Positions 1-8,968 of a DNA stretch of 64,000 nt are shown here, one piece after another. The translations under genes were made by a program, and so were the position numbers. The notes under the pieces were generated by a model. That model did no database searches and was not told where the DNA came from. It saw only the letters and a list, made by a program, of their open reading frames with translations. Each line of letters starts with the position of its first letter. The stretch's first letter is position 1. The stretch spans positions 62,001-126,000 of the forward strand of contig RSEH01000099.1 in NCBI GenBank assembly GCA_006503475.1. The letters run 5' to 3'. Source of the stretch: Stentor roeselii (taxonomy: Eukaryota > Ciliophora > Heterotrichea > Heterotrichida > Stentoridae).

Positions 1-849
1 TCCTCTAGGTCAAGAAGCATTCCTAGAATCAACGCATCTTCTAAAAAACAACGAAGATCTCTTCAATCCCCTTCATTCTCTTACTTCAAAATGGCAAAAA
101 CTCAACAAGTTCTAAAAAACTCTCGTTTTATGCCAAAAAACCTGAAAGTTTCTCTTCATTCCTTGAAAATTTCAAGTCCAAGCATGAATCCAGAGCCGAT
201 GTCAAAAGAAACAGTGAAAATTACCAGTTCTCGAGAAAATTCACCGTTGTTTTACCCATCCTTGACACGTCCGAGGTCTTTAAAGAAGAGTAAAAGCACG
301 AACTTGCCTTTAGAAATAGAAAATCGCAATAAACTTCTTTTTAGTCTCAGAGCTGAAGCTTCGAGCCGTGGTTTTTTAGATGAACATGAAGAACCTCCTG
401 ATGGAAGCGATTTTGTTTCGAGGACAAAGAGGTGGCTTGTCAGGAAGAAGAAAAAATTGGAGCAGGTTCGAGCTTCACTTGACTTTAAAGTTAAAAATTC
501 TTGTCCTTTTAAACCTGCTTTGATTAAAAGAAGGTTTTTTTCTGACTTTAGAAATCTTACTACCAAGTCAAGTGAAGGGTCTTATTCTGAGATTTACTCG
601 AAGAAACAAGGAAGTGTTGGGAAAAGTCAGAAAATGAAGAAAGGGGTCAAGATTAATAAACCTGTCTCGTCGATGTCTACTAGTCCTAGGAACTTTTTGA
701 ATGAAAATCCGTTTTTTATGCTTTCTCCTTATAGCAATGTTTCGCCTATTAAAATGAGCCTTGCCTATAGGCATGGTTTTTCGTATCAGCTTAAAAATAA
801 AGTTAAGCCGATGCTTGACTATACAAGACTCGCTTATAAAGACACTTAG
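1..849 (+). CDS. Hypothetical basic protein, 5' end outside window
   Basis: The frame is open from base 1 to the TAG at 847-849 (282 codons visible). The first internal ATG is at 91, but the 30 codons before it are also open and have similar Ser/Lys/Arg-rich content, so I treat the gene as partial. The product is basic and Ser/Lys-rich, contains several Ser-Pro pairs, and has no membrane segment or domain I recognise. It is probably largely disordered. If translation began at 91 the protein would be 252 aa. The next gene on the same strand starts 72 nt after the stop. Function unknown. Confidence 0.7.
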   Translation, partial: SSRSRSIPRINASSKKQRRSLQSPSFSYFKMAKTQQVLKNSRFMPKNLKVSLHSLKISSPSMNPEPMSKETVKITSSRENSPLFYPSLTRPRSLKKSKSTNLPLEIENRNKLLFSLRAEASSRGFLDEHEEPPDGSDFVSRTKRWLVRKKKKLEQVRASLDFKVKNSCPFKPALIKRRFFSDFRNLTTKSSEGSYSEIYSKKQGSVGKSQKMKKGVKINKPVSSMSTSPRNFLNENPFFMLSPYSNVSPIKMSLAYRHGFSYQLKNKVKPMLDYTRLAYKDT

Positions 850-921
850 TGTTAGTTAACTAGTTTGAGTACCTTAAAAGAAATATTTTTTGAGACTTCA
901 ACGATGAATAGGCTTATATAA

Positions 922-1155
922 ATGGGGTGCAAGGTTAGTAAAACAAACGATGAAGTAATTCGGTCTTTTAGTTTTGGAAGTGGCATACGAATGATTCCAC
1001 CTAAGTTCCCCGGAAACGAAGAACTTTCTGAAAATTCCCTGAACGAGTGCAGTAGTATTCCAATGGTTTTCGAACCTTTAAAGGTAAAAGGTTCAGAAGA
1101 GCCAAGTATTTTTAAGGTTTTCCAAGACGTAAGAGATCCAATAAGCGGAGCTTGA
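922..1155 (+). CDS. Small predicted N-myristoylated/palmitoylated protein (77 aa)
   Basis: A 77-aa protein begins MGCKVSK. Gly2 followed by Cys3 and a Ser at position 6 is the classic dual N-myristoylation plus palmitoylation pattern, which would put the protein on a membrane. The remainder is short, polar and without transmembrane helices. The start is favoured because TAA-ATG, a context seen at many starts in this window, lies at 919-924 and the upstream frame is closed. It is too short for domain assignment; function unknown. It could be a chance frame, but the acylation motif right at the start argues otherwise. Confidence 0.6.
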   Translation: MGCKVSKTNDEVIRSFSFGSGIRMIPPKFPGNEELSENSLNECSSIPMVFEPLKVKGSEEPSIFKVFQDVRDPISGA

Positions 1156-1381
1156 TGTAAAATCTGTTGCAATAACTAATCCTAATCTTAGAATAAACTT
1201 CAAAGATCTCATTTCCACAAAGATTTCCCCATTCTTCATATCCCCAAACCCTAAAAAACCAACAACATGAATGAAATCTACTCAAAATTATTTAAAACTT
1301 AACCCTAGCCAATCCTCCAAATCCTTTTTTAGTATTTTGAACATATCTTAAGAAAAATGAAACAACTACTCGAACCCAAAA

Positions 1382-1837
1382 TTATTGACTTCCCAGTTTT
1401 TCTATTTCTTCTCTAAACTCCTGGTAAAACTCTTGATTATATTTCCGAACAATGCAATTCTCCGTAAGTCCTTCATCAAGTACCTGAAAAGCTCTTGGAA
1501 ATGCAAACATGAGTCCAACGTGGCTGCTCCAGTCCATGATTTTTCCGATATTGAACAAAACACCTGCTCCTAAAATCGCTTTTACAACTATTCGGTTTCT
1601 ATGAAGCTCAGAGTTCATGTTGAGGGACACAAAGAAAGCGATTGCTGTGGTTGTCAGGAAACCTGAAACTACAGAAGAAACATAAGAAACTTCTCTCATT
1701 ATTTGGTCGAGTTTTTGAAGGACTAGCACGTCGGTTTGTTCTAGTTTTGTGTCTAGCTTGTGTGATGCGCATTTCTTGATGTGCACGAAACACTCGGTGT
1801 AGTGCTTGTAAACGAACCATAGGCTTAGTTCTTTCAT
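1382..1837 (-). CDS. Small two-helix membrane protein, unknown family (151 aa)
   Basis: The minus-strand frame starts at the ATG at 1837 (context AATAAATG) and ends at 1382. Two hydrophobic stretches, about residues 52-74 and 86-102, could form a helical hairpin. The N-terminal half is soluble and Cys/His-containing; the C-terminal tail is charged and may be helical. The layout would suit a small organelle or endomembrane protein, but I recognise no family and no presequence. It converges with the small acylated gene (226 nt between stops) and diverges from the kinesin. Confidence 0.6.
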   Translation of the reverse strand: MKELSLWFVYKHYTECFVHIKKCASHKLDTKLEQTDVLVLQKLDQIMREVSYVSSVVSGFLTTTAIAFFVSLNMNSELHRNRIVVKAILGAGVLFNIGKIMDWSSHVGLMFAFPRAFQVLDEGLTENCIVRKYNQEFYQEFREEIEKLGSQ

Positions 1838-2170
1838 TTATTATGAGGTTTTTTGGAATGGTTTTTGATTGAAGGTGATTTTTTATTTGGGTTGATTATG
1901 CCTGGGGTTGAGATGAAGGATTTTAAGAAGGGGTTAATGTTGGAAGATCGAGGTTGATTGAGGGATATTATGGGTTAGTTGAAGGAAAATTTAAGAAAGA
2001 CTAGAAAAAGATTTAAGCATTTTAATCTGATAATAAAAATCAAGGTTATTATAAATTTTCGAACAGTGATGATAAGACTTCTAGTCTCCAGATGAATAAA
2101 ACATTCATTCTATCCTTTCAAATGAATTAAACCTTCTAAATCTACATATTCCATTTCCAACCTTAAATAT
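1838..2170. other. Divergent intergenic region
   Basis: This 333-nt region lies between divergent starts. Its left part is G/T-rich on the plus strand, meaning C/A-rich on the coding strand of the minus gene. No ORF, repeat or clear TATA element is visible apart from AT-rich sequence beside both ATGs. Confidence 0.6.
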
Positions 2171-4810
2171 ATGGAGGCAATCAATGTAGTAGCTCGATTC
2201 AGAGGTGCAGAATCCGGGCAAGATGAAAACGCCTGTTGGGAGCTTTCAGACCAGACAATAAAAAACAAAGAACGTTACCACGACTTCACCCTAGACACAG
2301 TGTTAACCCCTTCCGATTCCCAATCGCGTTTATACGAAAAGTCCTCTCATTCCCTCGTCAAAAGTTTGTAATTTTTACTCAGCATGGACGGTTACAACGC
2401 CACAATATTCGCCTACGGCCAGAGTGGTTCAGGAAAGACTTTTTCCATGTTGGGTCCTGAAGAAGTGACTGAAGTTTTAGTGTCTCAGTCAAATTCGTTA
2501 TCACCTGAAGTAGAAGCGCTTTTTGGTATCGTTCCCAGAGCAACTTTTCACATTTTTGATATGATTGATGAAGGGAAGGGCAAAGGGACCAGGTATATGG
2601 TTAAGGTCAGTTATCTTGAGATTTATAATGAATCTGTCAATGATATTCTTACTGTTCCTGTCAGGCATAACCTTAAAATCAGGGAATTTCCGAATATTGG
2701 AATGTGTGTCATTGGAATGGAGGAAAGGATTGTTAATTGCCCGGAAAATGTTTTTGAATGTATCTCGGCTGGAACGGTTAATAAAATTGTTTGCTCGACT
2801 GGACAGAATTCGAGAAGTTCTAGGTCGCATACTGTTTTTATTATCACTTGTGAACAGTGGCTTATTGATGGGTCGTCGAAAGTATCGAAAATTAATTTGG
2901 TTGATCTGGCAGGCAGCGAAAAGCTAAGCAAGACTGGAGCTCAAGGACAAGCCTTAAAAGAAGCTCAAAAAATAAACTTAAGTCTTACAACATTAGGAAG
3001 ATGCATCAAAGCTCTGACAGGAAAACCAGGTGAACACGTTCCATTCAGAGAGTCAAAGTTGACGCTGATCTTAAAAGAAAGTCTCGGAGGCAACTCAAAA
3101 ACTTCCTTGATTGTGACCGGGTCAATGCGAAAAATTCATGAAGACGAAACTATCAGCACCTTGTTATTCGCTGAAAGAGCCAAAATGGTTAAAACTACTG
3201 CCAGGTCAAATGTTAAAAAATCTGTCGAAGAACTGGAACTTATGATTGAACAACTTAAGGCTGAAATCGTTGTACTTAAGGAAAAACTTAAAAAAGGAGG
3301 GAATGTTGTTTTGGGAGATTCAGAGGAACTACAGGAACTTAGGGCTAAGTTTCAGATGCTTCAAACCAGTTCGAGTAAACAAATTGAGGAACTGAGTGAT
3401 GAACTTGAAAGGAATAAAAATCAGATGTCTTCGGATTATTTTAATGAAAGAAATTTATTGTTGAGTCGAATTAATGAGCTGGAGGATCAAATTTTAATAT
3501 ATGAATCCAGACTCGCTCAAAGCGAAAACCTAAGAATTCGAACAGAACAAACAACAGACCAGCTCCGACAAGAAAACCTTGAACTCAAACTAGAGATCAG
3601 AGGTAAAGACGAGCTTATAGAACTCGTAAAATTCGATTTACACGAGGCAGAATCAAATCAAGACCTATTAAAAATTCAAATCGAACAACATTCACTACTT
3701 GAAAAAGAGTCCAATGAAAAAATTCTTAAAACCCGTGAAGAGTTGAAAGAATCTTTAAAAAAAAACGAAGAACTTCAGAGCGAACTTGAAGAAATGGTTG
3801 TTATTATGGAAAGTCTTGAGAAGGATAAACAAGACAGTGCGGAAATCATTGAAAAACTAGAAAAATATTCTTTTGATATAACTTTGAAACTAGAAAACTT
3901 TGAAAATGCTGGAAATAGACCTGGTGATATTAATAGTCAGGAAAATAATGAAAAACTTTTGGAGCAGCTTCAGAAAGAAAATGAACAACTTAAGGCAAAG
4001 CTAGGAATTTTTAATGAGGATATTCAACTAAGTGACTTGGTTTCACAAATCACTCAACTTCAGCAGGAAAAAAAGATTATTAAGGCTGAGCTGATACGGT
4101 TTAAAGAGGTTTTGGCTCAGAATGAAGAAGTTTATGCATTGAAAAATGAATTTTTACAAGTTTTTTCTTCTTTGAAGGATAGGATTTCTGGATTAGAAAA
4201 AGAACTTCTGCTTGAATCTCAAAAAAATGGAAGACTTAGTCAGAATCTTAAAAACTTTGAGGAGAGTAGAGAAAAGCTGTTAAAAGATCTTGAAAACTCT
4301 ATTCGAACGCGAATGCAAGTAACAATAAACTCATTAAACCGAAAAGAAAACGATTTGCAATTACTCCTCGCAGAGAAAGAAAAAGATTTAAAAGCTCTCA
4401 GAAGTGACTCAGGAGAAGACAGTCAAAAACTAAAGTCAGAGTTAGTCTCTTGTCAATCAAAAATCGCTCATTTAAACTCAGAAATAAGAAGTTTAATCCA
4501 AGATTTTGATGTGAAATCTTCGATGTTTTTAAAGGAAAAAGAATCTTGGAAACAAGTAATGGCTGAAAAATCTAATGAAAGCCTGAATCTTAAACTTGAA
4601 GTTTCTGAAAAGGATTCGGTTATAAACTCGCTAAGAAAGGAGATCAGTCAACTTCAGCAGACTGCGAAAGTTAGGAGCTCACAAAAAATAAATAATGAGC
4701 CTACTCAAAGAGTGTTATTTAGGAAAAGAACTGAGATGCTACCTTCTTTGAATTTTAAGGCTCTTTATTCTGATATTGACTATATATCTGAACGAACAGA
4801 AGAGGAATAA
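2171..4810 (+). CDS. Kinesin heavy chain-like motor protein (kinesin-1-like)
   Basis: A plus-end-type microtubule motor of 874 aa from two exons, 2171-2367 and 2383-4810. The N-terminal motor domain (about residues 1-340) has the P-loop GQSGSGKT at 78-85, switch I SSRSH near 212-216 and switch II DLAGSE near 240-245. The ATP-binding region is rebuilt only when the 15-nt intron is removed, giving the family motif around GYNATIFAYGQ. The rest to the C-terminus is long coiled coil, consistent with dimerisation and cargo binding. Motor-first order and sequence look closest to kinesin-1, but subfamily is uncertain. CCDC113 starts 20 nt downstream on the same strand. Confidence 0.93.
2368..2382 (+). 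other. 15-nt intron in kinesin gene
   Basis: GTAATTTTTACTCAG. Removing it joins two kinesin frames within a conserved segment, with a split codon after two nucleotides. An A lies at intron position 10. Confidence 0.93.
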
Positions 4811-4830
4811 TTAAGTTAATAATCATTTAA

Positions 4831-5877
4831 ATGAGCGGTTACGAATACATGTCCCAAGACCAACTCGAAGAAGAACTAAAATCCATTCAATCCATGAACG
4901 ACTACCTTAAAAAAGAAAACGAGTTATACGACAACTACATCAGCCGAATCCTAAAAAAAAACAGTGCCAAAGCTGACCTACTAGAAAACGAAGAAGACAC
5001 AAAAGAAATCGAAAAAAAGCAAAAACCGCGTAAAAGAAACCAACAACAAGTCCAAGAAGTGAAAGTCTTATCACTTGCCGAGAAGCACGAAATCGCTTCA
5101 AGCGAACTCGAAGAACTAAAAAGCAGTATCACTGAAGGTCAGAAGAAAAGTGAAGAGTTGTTAGAATGGCTGAAGGCAGTTCTTGACGAAATCGACATCA
5201 ACATAGCTGAGATCAAAAGAGAAGCTCACGAGTTTAAAAGAGACATCGTCCTTGGCTCTGAGAACTCGCGCACAGGGAAGATCATTGCAGAGAAACTCAT
5301 AAAGTACATTGAGGAAAGGATTCGATTGAAAGACACGATTATTCAGAAAAACGAGGAAAATAATGAAAAACTTAAAAAATCTATCAATAAGGAAAAACTT
5401 AAAATACAGAAAAAAGAACAGGCTAATGATGACCTTCAGTTCATTGATTTTCATCAACTTCAGATTGAAAATAAGAAACTTGTTCGGGATATTGATGATA
5501 AAAATAAACAATTACTTAGTCTTAAGGTCAACGCTGGTACTAATACTCAAAATTTAACTCATACGAAAGATGAACTCAATCATGAGGAAAAAGAACTCAA
5601 AAGTCTCACTGAACAAATTGAGGAAAGTACGAAAAATATTGAAATCAATGAAAAAATGATCGCAAAGGTCAAGAAAATGACTCTTGCGATTGAGAGGAAA
5701 AATAGGAAGTTTAAAATACAGAAATATGAAAGTGATAACTTACCTAGTGTCTCGGATTATATTGATTTGAAAAATCAGGAAGCTTCTTTACTGAAGAAAC
5801 TTTCAACGTTGGAAAGGAAAATTCAAATCGCACAGCCGAGTTATGAGAATGGGTTAAAAATTTTAACTAAGACTTAA
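4831..5877 (+). CDS. CCDC113: CCDC113 / CFAP263 ciliary coiled-coil protein
   Basis: A 348-aa coiled-coil protein matching the CCDC113 family in length and layout. Diagnostic parts are the middle segment with REAHEFKRDIV and KLIKYIEERIRLKD, followed by FHQLQIENKKLVRDIDDKNK and LLSLKVNAGTNTQNL, which parallel the family's HEFEKDI, MKYIED, QQLKIEN and LKLASGNTLQ blocks. Known members act at centriolar satellites and in ciliary axonemes, where CCDC113 pairs with CCDC96. The ATG context is TTAAATG. It lies between the kinesin (20 nt upstream) and another plus-strand gene (8 nt downstream). Coiled-coil sequences mimic one another, but the ordered motifs make this call strong. Confidence 0.87.
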   Translation: MSGYEYMSQDQLEEELKSIQSMNDYLKKENELYDNYISRILKKNSAKADLLENEEDTKEIEKKQKPRKRNQQQVQEVKVLSLAEKHEIASSELEELKSSITEGQKKSEELLEWLKAVLDEIDINIAEIKREAHEFKRDIVLGSENSRTGKIIAEKLIKYIEERIRLKDTIIQKNEENNEKLKKSINKEKLKIQKKEQANDDLQFIDFHQLQIENKKLVRDIDDKNKQLLSLKVNAGTNTQNLTHTKDELNHEEKELKSLTEQIEESTKNIEINEKMIAKVKKMTLAIERKNRKFKIQKYESDNLPSVSDYIDLKNQEASLLKKLSTLERKIQIAQPSYENGLKILTKT

Positions 5878-5885
5878 AATTATAA

Positions 5886-6608
5886 ATGGATCGACTTGAT
5901 GCGGATCAGCAGAGGCTAATTAAAAAACTTTATCAAAATACTTTGCCAGGCACAGTCATAAACTACATAAAACAGAACGAAGAAGTTTCCTTAGAAGACC
6001 TGATGTCATTCGTGTCGAAGGTCTACCCATCTCTTCGTAACACCTCAGGCTGCAAATACAAAGGAAAAAACCTGAAAAAGATAGTTTTAGGACTTCTAAG
6101 TGCATCAGTTTTCAATGTTCAATCAGATTACATCTCACTAAACTCTCAACTTTTAGATGAATATGAAAAAATTAGGATCGACTCAATCGCAATCCACAGA
6201 TCTCGACATAAGATTAAACTTGACACGACTCCAGAGTCGATATCAGGACTAAACACTCAACGCGTTCTTATGATAGAAGACTTCTGTGGTAAACTTGCGA
6301 ATGATCCAGAGTTTTTTACTATTTTTGACAATCCATTCAAGGTAATTTTAACTTAGAAATTTAAGCCTGATGATAAATATGAAGATGCTGGTTTGAAAAT
6401 CGGATTTGAAAGACTGATTGGAATGATTCAAGGATATGAAATCGCGAAGAAGTACTGTAATTATTATTAAGACTCAGAGATAGACAAGAAGTTCTTGCTT
6501 GAGAAATACCATTCGAGGATCGTGATTAAGTCGCTTAACCAGATTGAGAAACGATTAGACAAGTTGGAAGCTATAAAAGACGTGGTGAGTGATAAGAGCT
6601 CTGTTTAA
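5886..6608 (+). CDS. Hypothetical 230-aa protein with two 15-nt introns
   Basis: Three exons (5886-6341, 6357-6456, 6472-6608) give one continuous 230-aa frame once both 15-nt introns are removed. Without splicing the frame ends at 6356. The N-terminal 110 residues are mixed helical with a possible winged-helix-like pattern. The C-terminal part, with blocks such as GLKIGFERLIGMIQGYEIAKK and a final Lys/Glu-rich helix, looks alpha-helical. I do not recognise the family. It starts only 8 nt after the CCDC113 stop, so the two may share transcripts, and a ciliary link is a guess from position only. Confidence 0.8.
6342..6356 (+). other. 15-nt intron
   Basis: GTAATTTTAACTTAG, phase 0, with A at positions 9 and 10. 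The downstream exon continues open for 100 nt. Confidence 0.88.
6457..6471 (+). other. 15-nt intron
   Basis: GTAATTATTATTAAG, phase 1, with A at position 10. It removes an in-frame TAA and restores 45 more codons to the TAA at 6606-6608. Confidence 0.86.
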
Positions 6609-6796
6609 ATCTTTAATTGTTATATCCTTGATTAATCAGATAACCTTAAAGCAGTTAAATCAAGGCAAGATTTAATAAGTTCATAGAAGGATTTTATTAT
6701 AGTAAATAGTCAAATAATCTTTACAATCTCATTCAAGTAGCAACTTTAAGCACTTGAATCAAGGTAAAGATTTATATAAGTTAAATCAAAGATTCG

Positions 6797-7711
6797 ATGA
6801 GAATAGAAAAGGAAGAAAAAATTCTTCTTCAAACGAATTCAATGATCACTTCAGTTGCCTTAAAAAATTCAGGAGATCTTTACATTTCAACTTTTTCAGG
6901 AACTCTTTCAATAATTTCTCCTAAAGGTGATCATTCTTCCCTAACAATAGTTGACAACTACAAGTCAATAACAATCCTTCTCATCTCAGACTCAGGCCCT
7001 TCAGAGACATTATTCATGGGATGTTCAGATTCAAAGATCTATATTCGAAACCTGAATTTTACAGAAAATCAATCATATCTAGAAAGTCATTCTTCAGCAA
7101 TTCTAAGCCTAAGCTTTGATTCAAAGCAAAATCTTTTATTTTCAGGTTCATCAGACACGACAGTGAAAATCTGGAACATTAAAAACAATGAACTCTTGAA
7201 AACCCTGACCTTTAATGATTCTATTCTTTCTCTTTCAATCATGCAAAGCCAGAGTACTTCAATGTGCCTTGTAGGTGCTGCTAACAGGATGATTTCAATT
7301 ATCAAATGCAACATGGCAGAATTTTCTTATGAGTTCTTCACAATTGACGAGATTGATGAAGTCTCTTGTCTGAATTATGTTAAATGTTTTGAAAATTCTT
7401 TGGTGGTTGGACTTGTTAGTGGAAATATTGAAATTTGGAGCTTTGATCAGTATAAATTAAAGGATTTGAAAAAACATCAAGATCGAGTTACTGCATTGGC
7501 TTGCATGAATTTGGGAAATCGAGAAATATTGATTTCTGCAGGTCGAGATTTTAAACTAGTTCTCTGGGACATCCAAAACTGTGAGGCAATATTAGAGATT
7601 AATTCTCATCAACATATCATCACTTCATTAGCAGTCAGCTCGAATAGCCAAGAATTCTTTTCCGGTTCATGGGACGGTACTGCCCGATCTTTTAAACTAA
7701 AACACCTTTAA
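6797..7711 (+). CDS. WD40-repeat protein (304 aa)
   Basis: The whole protein is a small beta-propeller of about seven WD-like blades. Clear blades include FSGSSDTTVKIWNIKNNEL, SGNIEIWSF, SAGRDFKLVLWDIQN and the last blade FSGSWDGTARSFKL. There are no extra domains, so it is a scaffold whose partner cannot be read from sequence. The start at 6797 follows a closed upstream frame. The stop at 7709-7711 is one base from the stop of the opposite-strand gene, so the 3' ends must overlap or be almost absent. Confidence 0.88.
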   Translation: MRIEKEEKILLQTNSMITSVALKNSGDLYISTFSGTLSIISPKGDHSSLTIVDNYKSITILLISDSGPSETLFMGCSDSKIYIRNLNFTENQSYLESHSSAILSLSFDSKQNLLFSGSSDTTVKIWNIKNNELLKTLTFNDSILSLSIMQSQSTSMCLVGAANRMISIIKCNMAEFSYEFFTIDEIDEVSCLNYVKCFENSLVVGLVSGNIEIWSFDQYKLKDLKKHQDRVTALACMNLGNREILISAGRDFKLVLWDIQNCEAILEINSHQHIITSLAVSSNSQEFFSGSWDGTARSFKLKHL

Positions 7712-7712
7712 C

Positions 7713-8426
7713 CTACTTAAGAAACTTGCCTTGAGTGAATCTCTTATTTAAAGACTTGTTTCCATATAATTCTTCAGCGATTTTAGAACTTTTTGTGAAA
7801 TTTTTCTCTTGATGCATTTCTAAAAGAGACTTAGACCGAAGTCCTTCATCATGTTTAAATATTTCATCACGAATTTCTTTTTCTTTTTCTCGACTGACGG
7901 TAATTTCAAGATTTTTTTTCATTTTTTCAGTGATTTTCAGTTCATTTTGCAAAGGACTAAAAAGTTCTGAAAGATGATCGATGTTCGGAGCACTTTTCGC
8001 TTTTTCAATGAAGTTTAAGATCTGGTCTTTGAGACTTTTTCGGCCTGACTTGGAATACGAGACTCTTCCATCTGAGTCTTCTTTAGTTTCGATTTGGTTT
8101 TGGAAGATTTGAAAGAGTTTTTCAAGAGCTTCTCGAAGTGTACCGTCCTGAATGTCAGTGATTTCAAGTTCCTGGTCCTCGTCAAGCATTTGAAAGACCT
8201 GGACAACTGCTTCAAGAGCTTCTGAACTATAAGAAAGAAGATCTCTAAGGATTTTTACAAGTTTTTTCAAAGAAGTATCATCAAAAGAATACCGATTTTC
8301 TTCAAAGTTTTTAACTTTTTCTACCTTTTTTTCTTTTTCCTTTCTTAAAAGGTGTTCTTTTTTCGATCTCTCTCTTTTATGTTTTCTGTCCTTTTTGTGG
8401 TGATGCTGTTTATTGTGTTTTCCCAT
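7713..8426 (-). CDS. Lys/His-rich protein with GPALPP/DUF3752-like C-terminus
   Basis: A 237-aa protein. The first 40 residues are extremely basic with a His cluster and several KKE/RKEK runs, typical of a nuclear or nucleolar protein. The middle is helical. The C-terminus carries RSKSLLEMHQEK and ends with SLNKRFTQGKFLK, resembling the closing blocks of GPALPP1/DUF3752 proteins (a SL-EMHQ-type segment and LNxRFSxGK). The usual GPALPP repeats are not obvious, so the assignment is tentative. The start at 8426 has context GGTAAATG. It converges with the WD40 gene with one base between stops. Confidence 0.7.
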   Translation of the reverse strand: MGKHNKQHHHKKDRKHKRERSKKEHLLRKEKEKKVEKVKNFEENRYSFDDTSLKKLVKILRDLLSYSSEALEAVVQVFQMLDEDQELEITDIQDGTLREALEKLFQIFQNQIETKEDSDGRVSYSKSGRKSLKDQILNFIEKAKSAPNIDHLSELFSPLQNELKITEKMKKNLEITVSREKEKEIRDEIFKHDEGLRSKSLLEMHQEKNFTKSSKIAEELYGNKSLNKRFTQGKFLK

Positions 8427-8504
8427 TTACCAGAGACTCTAACACTAAATCCTCCTAAGCTCAACTATAAACTTTAACAGAAACTTTCAATTTTTTATCA
8501 AGAC

Positions 8505-8966
8505 TTACATTTGCCAGGTCCTCGAAGTGATAGAAAAGTTCTTTTTTCCTGGCATGAAGTTCTGAGCCGACTTGATTCCTTCAAACCTGGCGTTTCGAGT
8601 ATTTAAACTGAGATTAGGTGATTGAATCCTGGCACTTTGAGCAGAAGACATCGAATCATGTTGTATTCTTCTCGTCAACCTAAGGATATCAACATGAAAA
8701 TTATTTTCAATCGGCTTATAACTTTCACTGTTCAAGTTAAAAACATGAAGTTTTCCAGCAAATATTCTGTACTTGTCAAAGTCATTCGTCATCTCTTGTC
8801 TCGACTTTGCCCTGTTCATGACACTTGAAACATACTTGATTTTCTGATCCTCGTTTTGAATTGAAAACTTATACCCACTGGTAATCAAATTAATCGGCTT
8901 CATCGTAGTCTCTCTTATGGAGCAGAATTCAGATAAAGACTTTTTCGGCTTAGATCTAATTTTCAT
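8505..8966 (-). CDS. Hypothetical basic protein (153 aa)
   Basis: A short basic protein, rich in Ser, Arg and Asn, without membrane helices or a recognised domain. Its ATG (8964-8966) is only 2 nt from the stop of the PAK1IP1 gene, which is transcribed in the same direction. No splice signal joining the two frames is visible. Separate transcripts would need a promoter inside the PAK1IP1 coding sequence; a shared transcript is the alternative. Function unknown. Confidence 0.62.
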   Translation of the reverse strand: MKIRSKPKKSLSEFCSIRETTMKPINLITSGYKFSIQNEDQKIKYVSSVMNRAKSRQEMTNDFDKYRIFAGKLHVFNLNSESYKPIENNFHVDILRLTRRIQHDSMSSAQSARIQSPNLSLNTRNARFEGIKSAQNFMPGKKNFSITSRTWQM

Positions 8967-8968
8967 AT

